Shown: in pieces, positions 13,165 through 25,156 of the stretch
Layout: each line of letters begins with the position of its first letter
Numbering within the stretch: the stretch's first letter is position 1
Assembly: GCF_018873765.1 (NCBI RefSeq)
Contig: NC_057916.1
Location: forward strand, 31,223,501-31,287,500
Source: Telopea speciosissima
Lineage: Eukaryota; Streptophyta; Magnoliopsida; Proteales; Proteaceae
Reading direction: 5' to 3'
DNA length: 64,000 nt
Program-made: the position numbers and the translations under genes
The notes under the pieces: generated by a model
What the model was told of the DNA's origin: nothing
Database searches by the model: none
Seen by the model: only the letters and a program-made list of their open reading frames with translations

Positions 13165-13495
13165 CCCAAAAAAAAGCTGGAGGGGATTGCTTTAGCGGTA
13201 GACCATCTTATTGACTGTATCAACGACCCTTTCCTTTCCCCCCACTGGATGTACACCCTCTTATCATGGATATCAGGCATCTGGCCTCTTATCCTATCTC
13301 CTGTAAGTTTGAGTTTATACCTAAAGAGTCTAATGTTGCTGTAGACTCTTTAGCAAGGAGGGCCCTATCTATGCACTGTTCAACAGAATGGCCGCTTTCC
13401 ACTCCATGGCTGAAGGACTCATGTAATTCCACAGCTCCACGCCCCCCCAATTGCGAATAAATAATCTCATTTTCTACCAAACAAAAAAAGAAGGA
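13165..13495 (+). mobile_element. L1-type LINE 3' fragment (RNase H end), plus strand
   Basis: The plus-strand frame 13266-13460 contains KFEFIPKESNVAVDSLARRA, the conserved C-terminal RNase H signature (…N.VADSLARRAL) of plant L1 ORF2. Upstream sequence at 13165-13265 reads partly as the same domain in another frame. An A-rich end follows at 13482-13491. Together with the minus-strand fragment at 12668-13021 it forms a head-to-head pair around the CT microsatellite. Confidence 0.65.
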
Positions 13496-13970
13496 ATTTT
13501 TGTTCATATATTATGAACCATCAAACTAATCTATCCCTATACTGTGTTGGCACAAACGATAAGGCCGGAAGGAATTGGGAGGAGGAGAGAAAATATCTGG
13601 AGGTGAAATCAATATATGCAATGTACCCTAAAATGCAATGTGGCAATTATAGGACCACTAATATTTGGCTGTCTAACCCTTTAAGAGGTTGCAGTCTATA
13701 AAAGATGGGGTAAAGATTGCCAAGATGTTAATATGCAGATTCTTTTTCATATGAATTTTTTATTATTATTTTTTTTACTAAAAATGTGAGTCTCATATGG
13801 ATGATACCCTATGCAGAACACACCACCCATTGATGTGGTGTTCAGATTCCTTCTACATTGGCAGCGTGAGGAACCACCTCATCAAATATTTACCCTTGTC
13901 ATTGTCTTGAGCTTGTGGCAGTCAAAACCTGACTTTGAATCCTGGCTTTGTTTATAAAAAAAATAAAAAT

Positions 13971-14315
13971 CTTGGCTTCGCCTTTATGTTTTTTTAGATA
14001 GGTATTTATATTATCAATTTATCATAGGTTAATTTTCAAAACAATATTAACATTTTCATATATCAATATTACACATAAAAAATTATTCAAAAGATCTTTA
14101 AACAAAAATTTATGAGGAAGAATTATTTAAAAGATCTTTAACCAAAATTTACGAGGAAGAATTCTTGGCTTTGCCTTTATGTTTTTTTAGATAGGTACTT
14201 ATATTATCAATTTATCATGAGTTAATTTTCAAAACAATCTTAACATTTTTATATATCAATATTACACATAATAAATTATTCAAAAGATCTTTAAACAAAA
14301 AAATATTAAAGCATA
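13971..14315. repeat. Two-copy tandem duplication (unit 193 bp)
   Basis: Copies begin CTTGGCTTCGCCTTTATG at 13971 and CTTGGCTTTGCCTTTATG at 14164. They stay collinear through ATATTATCAATTTATCAT and AAAAGATCTTTAAAC with few substitutions. A smaller internal repeat of AAAGATCTTTAA(A/C)C, AAATTTA(T/C)GAGGAAGAATT lies at about 14088-14163. No coding content was seen. Confidence 0.85.
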
Positions 14316-14557
14316 TGAGGAAGAATTATTTTTGTGGGTAATAGGTTAAAATTGAGCGATTAAAATTGGCATATAGGAATGCAACTAATTTAAAGAATTT
14401 TTAAGAATGTTTTAATCCCTAATTGAGTTAATCGAGTTAGGTTGAGTCTAGCCAATAAATCTGATTCCAACCGAGTCCAATCTATTAAGAATTATTCAAA
14501 TCAAAATCAACTAGAATTTTTTGTCTCTTTTTTATTATTAGGATTTTCTTTCCCGTC

Positions 14558-14618
14558 ACTACAACAACAACAAACTCAGCCTTATCCCAACTTAATGGGG
14601 TCAGCTACATGGATCCAA
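14558..14618 (-). mobile_element. RTE-type LINE 3' tail fragment
   Basis: On the minus strand this reads TGGATCCATGTAGCTGACCC, then CATTAAGTTGGGATAAGGCT and a (TTG)n tract. This is the characteristic 3' end of plant RTE LINEs, and the same phrase occurs at the end of the RTE fragment at 60.3-60.9 kb. Only the tail is present, as in a severely 5'-truncated insertion. Confidence 0.6.
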
Positions 14619-14727
14619 ACAAAACACGGCAACGAATATTGAGTTCTAACCCAAAAACAGGGAAAGAAAATATTTGAAAAGAGGGATGGGAAAAGAGAGA
14701 AGAAATGAAAAATAAAAATGACTAGTG

Positions 14728-15059
14728 AAATATAACACTTCACTATTTACCACATAGAAGTACATGGGTTAGTCCATGTGATAGAGGACGAGGCAAGCAT
14801 CTGAATGGTACAATTTCAACTTAAAAATGATTAGCGAAAATAACTAAAATTCTACAGATGTCAATTTGTAGTTTATATTCTCCTGCATTTCATGGCATTT
14901 TGATAATCTTACTAAAACTTTGAATCAGAGCTTGAACAACTTTGTTTGCTCACTTTGGATTAAAATTTGGCCCTTGAGATGTACGTGAGATCCTTTATTA
15001 CATGGACTAACCCATGTATTGCCAAATAGTAAATAATGAGATGTTTTACTTCATTAGGC
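14728..15059. mobile_element. Non-autonomous inverted-repeat DNA element, about 330 bp
   Basis: The left arm (14728-14795, with ACATGGGTTAGTCCATGT) is mirrored by the right arm (14990-15059, with ACATGGACTAACCCATGT). Pairing extends outwards through the ATTTAC/AAATAGTAAATAA and AACACTTCA/AGATGTTTTACTTCATT segments. There is no coding capacity. The arms and size fit a MITE, but I could not define a target duplication, so the superfamily is open. Confidence 0.6.
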
Positions 15060-17320
15060 ATGGTCACTACCCTATTATTAATATTTAAGAAAAAGGAAAA
15101 TAATAGCAGTGCCAAGGTACTTGGTCATAGAAAGAAAAAGAAAGAAAAGGTTGAGTAACAATGAATTTTTTCTTGGCTTCTCATAGTCTCATGTGTACTC
15201 AAATGCAGCTGTTGTGACTTTGATTTGATAACTTGGGAATAGCCACAAGTGTGTTTTTATTATGGCAGGTCTTTTATGGAATGATAACCAAGAATAGGCC
15301 CATCAGCCCATGTGATGCTAATTGCCAAACATAGCTAAGCTTCTTACTATCAATGAACCTCCCACCTCTCCACCTGTACAAACAATATTATTTGTCGCTG
15401 GTCCAATCTCCATCTAAACCACACCCCAAGGCCCAACTCTATTATTGCTTTTGCTTTACTTCTTCTTTGATCTCTACCCTTCTTTTTATTTCTTTTCTTT
15501 TCAACGGTGGATCTGCTGTAGCTTTGAATTAATTATGGGCTTACGTCGTTACATGGAAAAAGCCCCTCTGACAGCAATCACGGGTGGTTCCTCTGCAAGT
15601 TTTGTTTTGTTTGAAGACTTATTTGGAGGTAAGAATCCTTCATGGGCCCATCTCAGTCGGCAACCGTACGTTTGACCAACCAAAGTGTACACTAATAGGG
15701 CCCAATCAATAATCCCACACATGGGACAAGTGTGGGGGACACTGGGTCTATTTGGTGGGTCCCAACCAAACCCTGCGTACGATTGTGGGGTGTGTGCGTG
15801 AGAGACAGAAACATAAGGCCATAAGGGTGGGTGGGGGTTCAATATCGTACGAACCAGACTATCCCAAGTGAAAAATGTGGGACACAATGAATAAAGGAAA
15901 GGTCTGATTTTACGTCATTGTATCGTGTGCATGTACGTTTGTATGGTGTACATCCATGGTTCATCTTGTATAGATCAGAGCAGACAAATAATGATAGTTT
16001 GGTCCTTTCCATTCATTTCTCTTACTTTTGACTGGTTTGTTGACCGATCAAATGAAGTGCTCGTGAATGGACCCCACGCATAGTTGTTGATAATTCCTCC
16101 GGGCTTTGATTGTTTATGTGAGAGTATAGAGTATGTATTGGATCAGCATCGTCTCCAGGGAGCCCAGCCCCCAAGGTGTTCCCAGGGGACGTCCAGCGGC
16201 TGAGTTGTGCTGCACATATTTTAACGTATGTCAAGGGATGTATATGACATAGTCCAATAGTTGGCAGCAACCTCCGATGTACTGGGCTGCTTGGAGTCGA
16301 GTTAAATTTGAATTATGGGATAGAACTGTTGGAGGAATAGATCTCACAAACGTACTTGGGTTGGAATTTGAAACAAGAATAAAAAATGAAAGAAAAATAG
16401 CTGTCATTTAGATTTCATTTGATTGGACAAAAATGTTGAGAGAGAGAGAGAGAGAGAGAAACCAAATGGACATAATCCATTCTCTTGAGCTTCTACCAAA
16501 AAAAATAAAAAATTCTCTTGAACTTGGATTAACCTAATTCTTTTTTCATCTAGACTCAGAGATATACAACCTCCATTTTATTTTAGACAAGTCCAATTAC
16601 AACTTTAAATTCATATAATTTTTTCTTGAAGTTACAGAATTTGCAGAATCAGGGTACAAGACAACACTATCTTGGGGAAGCATTGACAGGTTGAGAAACG
16701 GTAGACCGACTGTACCTCAAGTGATTGGACTTTTTAGGTTACTAATATCCAGATTCTTTGAGATATGATCTCTCGAAGGTGTTCGATCAATATATCTAGT
16801 CAATTATACCAATACAAGTCCAAAATGTTCCCCTATAGGCTAAGTCATCTAAAAAGGTTAAACCATTAAGTCATGTCCGGGCACTTATGAGGTTGTCCTA
16901 TGGGTTTAGGAGCTATGAGAGTCAAATAAAACTTAGGATCATAAAAACATTTCAAGATTAAATTATATCCTAAGTCTTCAACGGAGATGATGAACAATTG
17001 TAGATGTTCTAACCACGTAAGTTTTGAGGTGCTTTCCACTTGGTCTTATTGAACTGAAGCTTGATTTCAAGTAAGTTTCTCTACTTTATGCCACCAATTT
17101 TGTCCAAGCTTTAATATTATTTTTCAATATGTGAAGCTTGCTTGCAGATAACATCCACTTGCTTGGGCTTGTCTTCCATGCAAATTCTTGATTCTTGAAA
17201 GGATACAAATTGACCTTTCATACTCAGGCATTTCATCAACAAGCACAAGTTAATAATCACCAAAAACAGTCATAATACAATAAATATCCAACAAATGCAT
17301 TACTGCTAAGAGAGAAAGAG
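15060..17320. other. Intergenic, no gene supported
   Basis: No coding exon is evident. The 112-residue minus-strand frame at 15549-15887 shows no domain or splice context. A short GA microsatellite occupies 16439-16459. The remainder is unremarkable AT-rich DNA. Confidence 0.5.
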
Positions 17321-17323
17321 ACA

Positions 17324-17410
17324 ATGGAAGGTGTTGTCGACTACAAAGGCCGTCCAGTGAGCAAATCCAAGGCCTACAGATGAGATCTGCTGCCTTTGTT
17401 ATCAATGACT
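17324..17410 (+). pseudogene. NPF (NRT1/PTR) transporter first-exon relic
   Basis: From ATG at 17324 the sequence reads MEGVVDYKGRPVSKSKAYR and hits a stop (TGA at 17381). A one-base loss relative to AGATGGAGATCTGC would explain it: in the shifted frame it continues RSAAFVIN. The GVVDYKGRPV…WRSAAFI motif is the signature N-terminus of NPF5-type peptide/nitrate transporters, which are 12-helix plasma-membrane proteins of about 570-600 residues. No later NPF exons follow. It is therefore an isolated, frameshifted exon 1 fragment, perhaps moved by a transposon. Confidence 0.7.
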
Positions 17411-18089
17411 TTTAATTTCAAATTTTAAGGTTTCAAGTTCAATTGAAGATAAAAGTTGAGATTTTTTTTTCTTCAACTTCTCTAACTATAATGTTTGTGA
17501 AATTGGAAAAACGTAACTTGGATGAGTGATGATTGATGACTACAAGAGTGGAGATCATGGAGATGTTCGCTTATTTTGGGATAAGTTCACAGTTTATAAC
17601 TTGATGAGTTGATGGGCCATTACAACAATCGATGATGACTGCGGTGGAGAACATAACTGCTTGGTTGGGGGCTGCATCGATGCTACCTTGCTTTGGAGTT
17701 GTGTTGGGGGTATACTATCTTGTATTCTATCACTTGGTTTGTGGATTGATTCTAAAGGGCCGTTAAGAAGTCAAAGGGTTTGAGGTTATATGGATATTTT
17801 AGTAAAATTCTTATATAGGATTTATAAATATGTAGCAAGGGTTCTTTCTTTATAATCCAATCTGAGAGAGGTGTGACGATGAACGACTGTTACCCTATTC
17901 TCTATTGATATTAAAACAGATCTTATCTCACCGTAGATGTAGGCAATTTTACCGAATCACGTAAATCCTTGTGTTATTAAAGCAATTGGGTCAATATGAG
18001 ACTTAGCCTAGTCCCTAGAAGTATCCAGTAGACCTTCAACCGAGTGATTAAAGCCCTATATCATATTCAAGAGAGAGAAAGCGATATTA

Positions 18090-18480
18090 GAAGATTAAAA
18101 TCATAACCATTTCTAACTTTCCAGATATGCCAGATTAAGGTCACCCATCGTTGGGATCTGAGAAGTAAGCAGAGATCTAGAAAGATAACCAACATAAGGA
18201 TGCAAAATTACAATAAATTAAAAGGGGCATGAGTGACAAATTCCTCAGCCTTGAGACAAAGGGGACAAATTGGACTTGGAGAGATATCAGATATGTCTAA
18301 AATAAAGAATTAAGTTGTTTCAAAGCGCGCAATAACATTCGAACGACATTTCCATAAAAAATATAAGCAGTTTAGGTAAAGCTTCAGATTTCGAAGAGAT
18401 TTCCAGATTGGGTTATCTGCTGAACCAGAGCCGGAAACATTATGAAGTTACTAATTATGAAAAGCAAGTCCACAACCAAG
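18090..18480 (-). mobile_element. L1-type LINE ORF2 fragment (zf-RVT domain)
   Basis: Minus-strand translation across several frames gives a Leu/Trp-rich block and then PSPICPLCLKAEEFVTHAPFN. This corresponds to the zinc-binding region downstream of the reverse transcriptase in plant L1 LINEs (…PTCPLC…E…HLFF.C). Multiple stops and frameshifts show it is dead. No target duplication was defined. Confidence 0.6.
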
Positions 18481-18769
18481 AATCAGGCTTTGATAATATG
18501 CTCAATTGCTCACCACATTAGCTCAAAATAATTATTTCCCTTAGATATAGGGATATCGTGGTCTAGAGCAATATATCATGAAAATGGAATGAACTCTCTC
18601 CTTATACAACAAAATGTCTGAAATAACCTCAGAATGATCATTTCTATCCCTTCCCGTGTTCTTAGACTATCTTGGTCTGTCAGACCAGCTAAGAATCCAT
18701 CCCCCGAAGTCCCGAACATACAAGAAAAGGTTAGGTATGCTAGCGGCATACTCAAAGCTAGCACCCTAT

Positions 18770-19090
18770 GTTTCTATCTCTCTTCCTCCCTTTGAGGGGT
18801 AAGGGAGTAATTTCAAAAAGGGAAAGAGAGAAATAGACACATAGGGTGCTACCCATCCCTATAATATATATGGGAAAAATAACTCTGTCCAAGAAGTGCG
18901 CACTGTGCCCAGACACATGGGGTGCAAAATGATTGTGCCATCCCCTTGAAATGCGTAAATAACGCCATGGTTGATGCCCTCGCATGTTCTCACATTGGCT
19001 CCTAGTGCACGCATAGGAGCCACGCTTCCCCACAAAAACCATTTCCCCATGTTATATATGTATCTCACTATATTTACATGTAGAACCACC
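18770..19090. repeat. Interspersed repeat, copy A
   Basis: It contains GTAATTTCAAAAAGGGAAAGAGAGAAATAGACACAT, closely similar to 20445-20485 in the same orientation. The copy at 20.4 kb reads TTATTTCAAAGGGGGAGGGG then AGAGAGAGATAGACACA. Flanking parts also share ACACTGTGCCCAGACACATGG-like phrases. No terminal repeats or coding region could be defined. Confidence 0.4.
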
Positions 19091-19550
19091 TAGCTAGTCG
19101 AGCTTCTCTGGGTGGTGGGTCAGTAAGTTTTGGCCAAATCAGCCTCCAAATTGCTCAAATCGAAGTGCTACCCACAAAGCTTGGCTAGGCCCTGGGTGGG
19201 TGGGTCTCCCACAATAGCTAGGTGGTTAGGCTGGGCTGGTAATTAATTAGGCTGGACTGACATGAAAAGTTTAGGTCAATTGGGCCAGGCTATTTGGTCA
19301 GCTCAGCCCAACCCATAATATTGATTCTTGAGGGATGACCCTTTACCTGACTTCTATCTCCTCAGTTGTCAATTACGTCGCAGACACGTTGATCAAAATC
19401 AAACTTGAAGAATGTAAAACTTCAAGTTCAAACCCATGAAATTTCCTTATTAACACCTGATATTGCCCATAGATGACTCCAAAACCTTGATAATTTATTA
19501 GGAAAACCATGGTCGTTATTAACTACGGGTCTACGTACATATGTTCTAAA

Positions 19551-20015
19551 GCCAGATTTAGTATGATTTCTATTTCAATTTTGGATTGATTTCATGAAAG
19601 CAAATAAATAGATTTTTTGTCAAGAAATTGAAATTGTTTTGGTTGCATCAATTTTGAAATATTTCAAGAAAAAAAAATTCATTTGGTAATTCAATTTCTG
19701 AGAATAAATTCTCTATATTTCTTTGGGAGAGGGTGATGGTGATAGTGCGCAGGCAAATGGGTGGTGGTAGTGGCGGTGGTGATGGTGGTGGTGGTGGGGA
19801 CATGATGGTGTGGTGAGATCATAAGGTGAAAAAGAAGAATGGTATTTTATTTTTAATATGAAATTATTACTTTGCCCATCAAATTAACCATGTACTCATT
19901 AAAGAGCAAGAGTAAAATTAATTTGAATTTCAAAATTGAAATATGAATTTCTATTTCATTAGAATAAAAATCAAACCAAACAATTTCTGAAATAGAAATC
20001 ATACCAAATCAGGCC
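19551..20015. mobile_element. Non-autonomous TIR element (hAT-like MITE), about 465 bp
   Basis: The left end reads GCCAGATTTAGTATGATTTC TATTTC, and the reverse complement of the right end reads GCCTGATTTGGTATGATTTC TATTTC. Inner arms also pair with AT-rich interruptions. The interior carries a GGT/GAT trinucleotide tract (19733-19800). A related internal phrase (AAATTATTACTTTGCCCATC at 19861) recurs at 34058, suggesting a family. No target duplication is clear. Confidence 0.6.
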
Positions 20016-20399
20016 CAAGTACTAACATTATCATTTTAATTCTTTAAGACCCATTCAATCCTACCCTTGCAGACAACCTGGCCTATTGGTCAACAGTCAA
20101 CAAAACTGAATCATGACATGTAAAAATGATGAAATAAGAACTAATTAATTTCAACGAGGTGGCCAGTTCATATATATATAAGCACTCGTTGTAAAATGAT
20201 GAAGCAATAAAAAAAGTGTCAATTTCTAATTACATCTGTAGAAGTGTCATTTAGAGAATTTTTTTTTTTTTTTCATTTAATGAAACATTAGTTTTCAATC
20301 AATTTTTAACATTTGTGGAATAGTTTCTTAGTGTGTCTTGAATGTTATTTGGGAGAAGGATAGGCACATTGCCCATGTGCGATAAACTAGCAGGTAACA

Positions 20400-20510
20400 T
20401 CAATGGGGGTGCGGGATGGGATATCATACATGAGGGGCAAGAGGGTTATTTCAAAGGGGGAGGGGAAGAGAGAGATAGACACAATGAACACTAGCTTATG
20501 TTACACTGAC
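20400..20510. repeat. Interspersed repeat, copy B
   Basis: This is a second copy of the repeat at 18.77 kb, sharing the GGGGAAGAGAGAGATAGACACA core and its purine-rich left side. The reading frame through it (20403-20708) is a chance frame across repeat and AT-rich flank. Confidence 0.4.
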
Positions 20511-22118
20511 AGTGTGCCAGGCTTTTTTCATATATTTTTTTTATTCTTAAATTTTTTGGGGGTGAAGTTTTTATGCTTAATTTTATTACTTGAAAAACTC
20601 CATTTCAGCTTAAGCTTGACATGTCAAAAAGGGCCATGGAGTATATATATTCACAAAATTGAGATCCTATCTAAGCTGCCATGTTTTATAGAGTACCGTT
20701 TATTTTGATTTGTGAGAGAATCATAATATGATTCTATCATAATTTGGCTCAATTTAACGCAGTACCCTTGGAACCGGTTAAGGATAAAACTTGATTAATC
20801 ATATCCAAAACATATATAATCTTCATATAGACATTTATTCTGTGGTTCTTAGCATAGTTGGAAAATTAGGTTTTTTGATTCGACGTGTCTTTCAAAAAAA
20901 CTTAGTGACTTGGTTTTCTCAAACCTGATCAAAGTGAGTCACGTTTTTTAATTTTTTAATATAATAAATATGTACAAATTAGTAAAAAATCAGAAAAATA
21001 CAGAATAATTATGAAAAAATCAGAAAAAAAAAATAAATCAAGAATCACATATCAATGCATTCTATGTTTTTACCATTGAATAAGAGAAGGGAGTCGAGGA
21101 ATTGAGAGCTTCTTATTGTTTTAGAATACAAATTTACTATTTTACTTAATTGGTTTCTAAGTGAACCAACTTCATGGTTTTCTTAAAAACAACTGAACTC
21201 GCCAAGTTTGTCATGATTCAGGTAAAATACTGAGTCTTATTTGACCTCAACGATTTATGACCCAATCTTAGTCTACTCAACTTTTGATCAGATTTTCTAA
21301 AGTTTTGACTCGACTTGAGCAACACCCCAGTCAACACCTAGTTTTCCAATTATGGTTCTTAGTTTTAAATAAGAAATGGTCATTCCTCAAACATCCCATG
21401 GGATCAAGAAGGGACCTTTGTTTTTGAGTCTTTTTATTGAGCTTTGTTTCTTGTTCAACTTATATATATGACTCGGCCAATCGTGATGGTTTTGTGTTGA
21501 CACAGCTAGCCGTGCTTTGAAGTTTGGAAAAAATTCCGGTCTAAATCAAATATTAGTCGCAACTTTGAAGGCTTGAATGGGACTCAAATGGTCAACTAAC
21601 GTTCTCCATCCATATCTACTGTCTGATTGGAATCTATCATCAATGATACCCATCTTGATATTGGTAAAAAATCTCGTCTAAGGTGCACCATAATGTAACA
21701 AATTTTTTTTTTTTTTTTAAAACAAAAAGTGGTTTTTGAATAGAATTAAAATATAACAGCTCAAGGTAGTAGAAAAGAAGTAATTTTTCTTGGCAAATGA
21801 ACAAGTGCATGAGTAAATGAGTAATACATTATAATGTTGAAGGGAAAAAATATGTTCTTTAATTTGCTATATTAAGAAACCAGGCTGGTATGATACTGGG
21901 TCCTAACTTTTCGTGCAGCAAGACACCATTATTCGATCCAAACTTGGGTTTTAGTGGAATATAGGCCCTGTTTGATATTCTCATTTTGCTGAATCCAGGT
22001 GGAATTGATTTTTCTTGATTTTCATGTTTTTTGGGAGTAGGATTGATGTTTGGTAACAATGTTCCAATATCGATATTGGAAAAGTAAAATATCAGAATCA
22101 GCATTTGGTATGTATAGA
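20511..22118. other. Intergenic, no gene supported
   Basis: AT-rich sequence without convincing exons. A T16 tract lies at about 21703-21718. A GGCCCTGTTTGATATTCTC phrase at 21965 resembles a MITE end, but its partner end is not resolved next to the Au SINE that follows. Confidence 0.4.
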
Positions 22119-22271
22119 GGGCGGCAGGCCTTGGTGCAACGGTACGTATGAAGGTTTGAGTATGGAAACAGCTTCTTTGCAGAAAGTAAGGGTAAGACTG
22201 GATATATTATGACCCTTCCCAGATCTTGCAGTGCCGACAACCTTGTGTACTGGGTATGTCTTTTTTTTTTG
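22119..22271 (+). mobile_element. Au SINE (tRNA-derived), internally deleted
   Basis: The order of motifs matches the angiosperm Au SINE: GGCCTTGGTGCAACGGTA (A-box side), GGTTTGAGTATGGAAACAGC (B-box side), AGAAAGTAAGGGTAAGACTG, TTATGACCCTTCCCAGATCT, GCAGTGCCGACAACCTTGTG, TACTGGGTATGTC, then a T10 end. Roughly 30 bp between the two promoter boxes are missing compared with my memory of the consensus. It is a non-coding retroposon mobilised by LINE machinery. Confidence 0.85.
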
Positions 22272-22319
22272 ATTTTTTAAAGGTTTGACATGCACCTGAG
22301 ATAGAAAAATAGTGTAAAT

Positions 22320-23825
22320 TGTAGAAAATATCTTCCAAATCAGTATTTTATTTATTCGATCCTAGAAGGTTTGGCTACTGTCCATATGATATACTGACTA
22401 TAACCTGATGTACCAACCCTCCTTTATGTTATTGATGAATCTCAGTCTAGAAAGTGCAACTCTCGGTGGGTCGTTTCGCCTTCGAAATGTTTTAGAATGG
22501 GTGATTCTATGCTGTAGAGCTCATTGAGATCTTCGATTTGATATGTATTTTGACATATATTTGATTCAAGTCCGAACCAAATCGGGTGGTCTCTAGGGGC
22601 AGTTTTGTAGTTTATGGGTTAGGATTTTCTTATAAAGTGTTATTATCTCTTTGAGAAGTGGAGGTGATTGATGGTTTGTATTTTTTGCTTCAGAAAAGTA
22701 GTGCAATCGTTCTATCACTCGGCCGTGGATGTAGCCTTCCATCTTAGGGGTGGACCATGCACATAAAATCTTGTCTTGTGTGATTATCTTTTCTTTCTCT
22801 TTGTTTTTTTTCGACAAAATCTCCAACACAAAAGAAACTGGCAGATTACATAAATAATTAATGAACTTTAATAAATTGTAGTTTATGGATAAGCTTGGGG
22901 AATGGGGAGAGGATGATGGTTGATGTTTGTCAATTCAGAGATAGTTGATTGTATTCGGTTCTATCTACAATTGTAGAGGGCAATGTGTTTATATACTAAG
23001 GGTTAACCCTAATCGACTATTACATTGCCATTAACGTATACGAGGGAAGTAGTAGAAGATATGATCCAATCTAGTGAAATATGGTAACTGAATATTGAGT
23101 TCCTATGTAAATATGGTAACTGATTAATATTGCTCCGTGTGTTTCGGTGTAAAATTTATTTCAAAATTATGTAAAATATTTCCAAGTAAGTTTTACGCAG
23201 CAATAAACAGAGTCATAGTAAAAATTAAAGGAGAAAGTTTTTCTTCACTCGCCGACTCATCCTAGGGTTCACGAACCCTATAGGTTTTTTTTTTTGGTTA
23301 TGTAAATCAAAATTAATAATTGTACAAAAATTTTGAGAAAATAGCCCTGCGGTCTCATTGTTTGCATTAAGAGGCGAAGAACTGGAGAAGAAGAACATTC
23401 AAAAAGATGAGAAGGTGAAGTGTTGAATCCACTAATCACTAGGGTTGATGTTAAAGTGTCATAGATGTCTTCACGAATCTTTTTTTTCTATTAATTTCTT
23501 ATTTAATTACTTGTAATCTACCGTGAATTTGATAAATGTATTATAGTATTATAAAATATTATTTTAATCATACCTAAACAGAGTAAATAATATCATATTT
23601 CAAATTGAAATATCTATATCTGAATTCCTAGTAGTTTTCACTTTTCAAAAGTATTTGAGTATTTGAATAGTATCTCGAAACCCTTAGTCTTAACCTAAAT
23701 CCAAGCCCAGCTCGGCCCGACCCTAATTGCCCCTGAATATCTTGGCCGATTGAGTTGTGGAATTATTTCTATCAAAGTTCAAGTTGTGGAACAGCCCACT
23801 TCTCAAAGCCAAGCTATTTCAAAAA
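22320..23825. other. Intergenic, no gene supported
   Basis: No exon or complete repeat was recognised. Short reading frames here have no family resemblance. Confidence 0.45.
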
Positions 23826-23827
23826 AA

Positions 23828-23932
23828 ATGGCATTTTTTGCAAAGAAGTTGTTTATAGACTCAAACCCATGACCACTTCAACACAATGGAGCAACTTTGA
23901 CTGTTGCACCAAGGCCAGCTCTCTATATATTG
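23828..23932 (-). mobile_element. Au SINE 5' half, minus strand
   Basis: The reverse strand reads GGCCTTGGTGCAACAGTCAA, then AGTTGCTCCATTGTG, AGTGGTCATGGGTTTGAGTC and AACTTCTTTGC, the 5' tRNA-like half of the Au SINE including the B-box. It keeps the middle segment that the copy at 22.1 kb lacks but has lost the 3' half. The overlapping plus-strand reading frame is not a gene. Confidence 0.75.
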
Positions 23933-24896
23933 GATAATTAGATATTATATATTATAGGGTTGGATTGGTCCTGCAAAGGTTGAGGCCTTAATCTAGGCCA
24001 GCCTGACCCAGCTAGGTCCAGGAAAACAATAAACCCAGCCTGGCCCGGTCCTATCCAGGCTCAGGGCAGGTTTAGGTTGACCTAGTTTTCTTGATCGCGC
24101 TAAATGAAATATAGATTTTCAAGTATCCATTTACATATAAAATAATGATTTACGATTTTTGAATTACAAGGAGAAATAGAGAGTTGAAATTACTTTTCTA
24201 AAAAATAGAAAAAGAAGAGTAAACAAATATAGGTCAAATATAAGGGAGTAATATTAATTTTCCCTTAAATAAATGAGTCTAATGTGAAACTGTCATATGG
24301 TGACAAATTTCCTCTAGTGCTTAATCTGTCGCCCACATAAGCTGAACCCAGAAGCTTAGACAGGCCAAAGTCAGATGAGGATGCCAGGAACCGACCACTT
24401 GGTTAACCTCAAGAGTTGACCAAAGTCCTATTTGAAAAAATAAAAAATTAAATAAAAGAAAAATTTACATATACTACCCTGAGGTTTGATGAAAGGATAT
24501 TTTTACCTTAGGTTTGAAAAATTCTACGTATCCCTACGATTTGTAAATGATAATAAATAAGTCTATTTCATCAGTTCATGATTAACACTGTTAAAAATTA
24601 CATTTAAACAGATGGAATTACCCTTCTAAAAAATTCTAAAAAAAAAAAAAAAACCTACAATCCATCTTCCCCAAAATCGATTAGAACGGTTTCGGCAACC
24701 AATATTTGAAGAAATTGAGAGCCTAAAGGCCTGCAACTGCAAGAAAAGTTCCCTAATTCCTTTCATTTCTGTTCACTCTTTTCCTTCTTTTTGTCTTCGT
24801 TTGCAGTTTCAACTTTCGAGTTTCGAATCCTAAATTCAATATTTTCAAATAGAAATTGAGGTTTCAAATTCGAGAACCAGATCCAGTGGACCAGTC

Positions 24897-25110
24897 TTGT
24901 CGTACGGATTTCAGAAAACGATCTCTCCACCTGAAAGGTTTCGCTCTTCATCGTCGTCGTCGACGGATTTCGCATCTGCAAGTTCGAGTTTCTCTCCTCG
25001 ATATACTGGTTTCTTCAATAGATCAACTTCTCCTACTCGCACCAATCTCTGTGGTCCCGTTCCGTCTTCGCCGTCTGTTCGCCGGGTTTGTTTGGCAGAG
25101 AAATCAGATA
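24897..25110 (+). pseudogene. Captured 5' part of a serine-rich-protein-related gene
   Basis: From ATG at 24897 the frame reads MSYGFQKTISPPERFRSSSS, then TDFASASSSFSPRYTGFFNR, STSPTRTNL and SPSVR. This matches the N-terminal half of a small plant family of serine-rich proteins (MSxGFQKTISPPERS…TSPTRVNL…PSPSVRF), of unknown biochemical function. After SPSVR the similarity stops and the frame runs to 25181 in unrelated sequence, so the C-terminal half is absent. It lies inside the Pack-MULE, near the left TIR, on the opposite strand to the DUF1685 fragment. The upstream pyrimidine-rich stretch may be captured 5' leader. Confidence 0.65.
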
Positions 25111-25156
25111 TGAACAGGGGAAGACAGGGGAGGAAATCTGAAACCATATCTCTTCA

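Noticed and set aside
15549..15887. 112-residue minus-strand frame
   Set aside because: No family motif, splice context or promoter. Composition is like the intergenic flanks.
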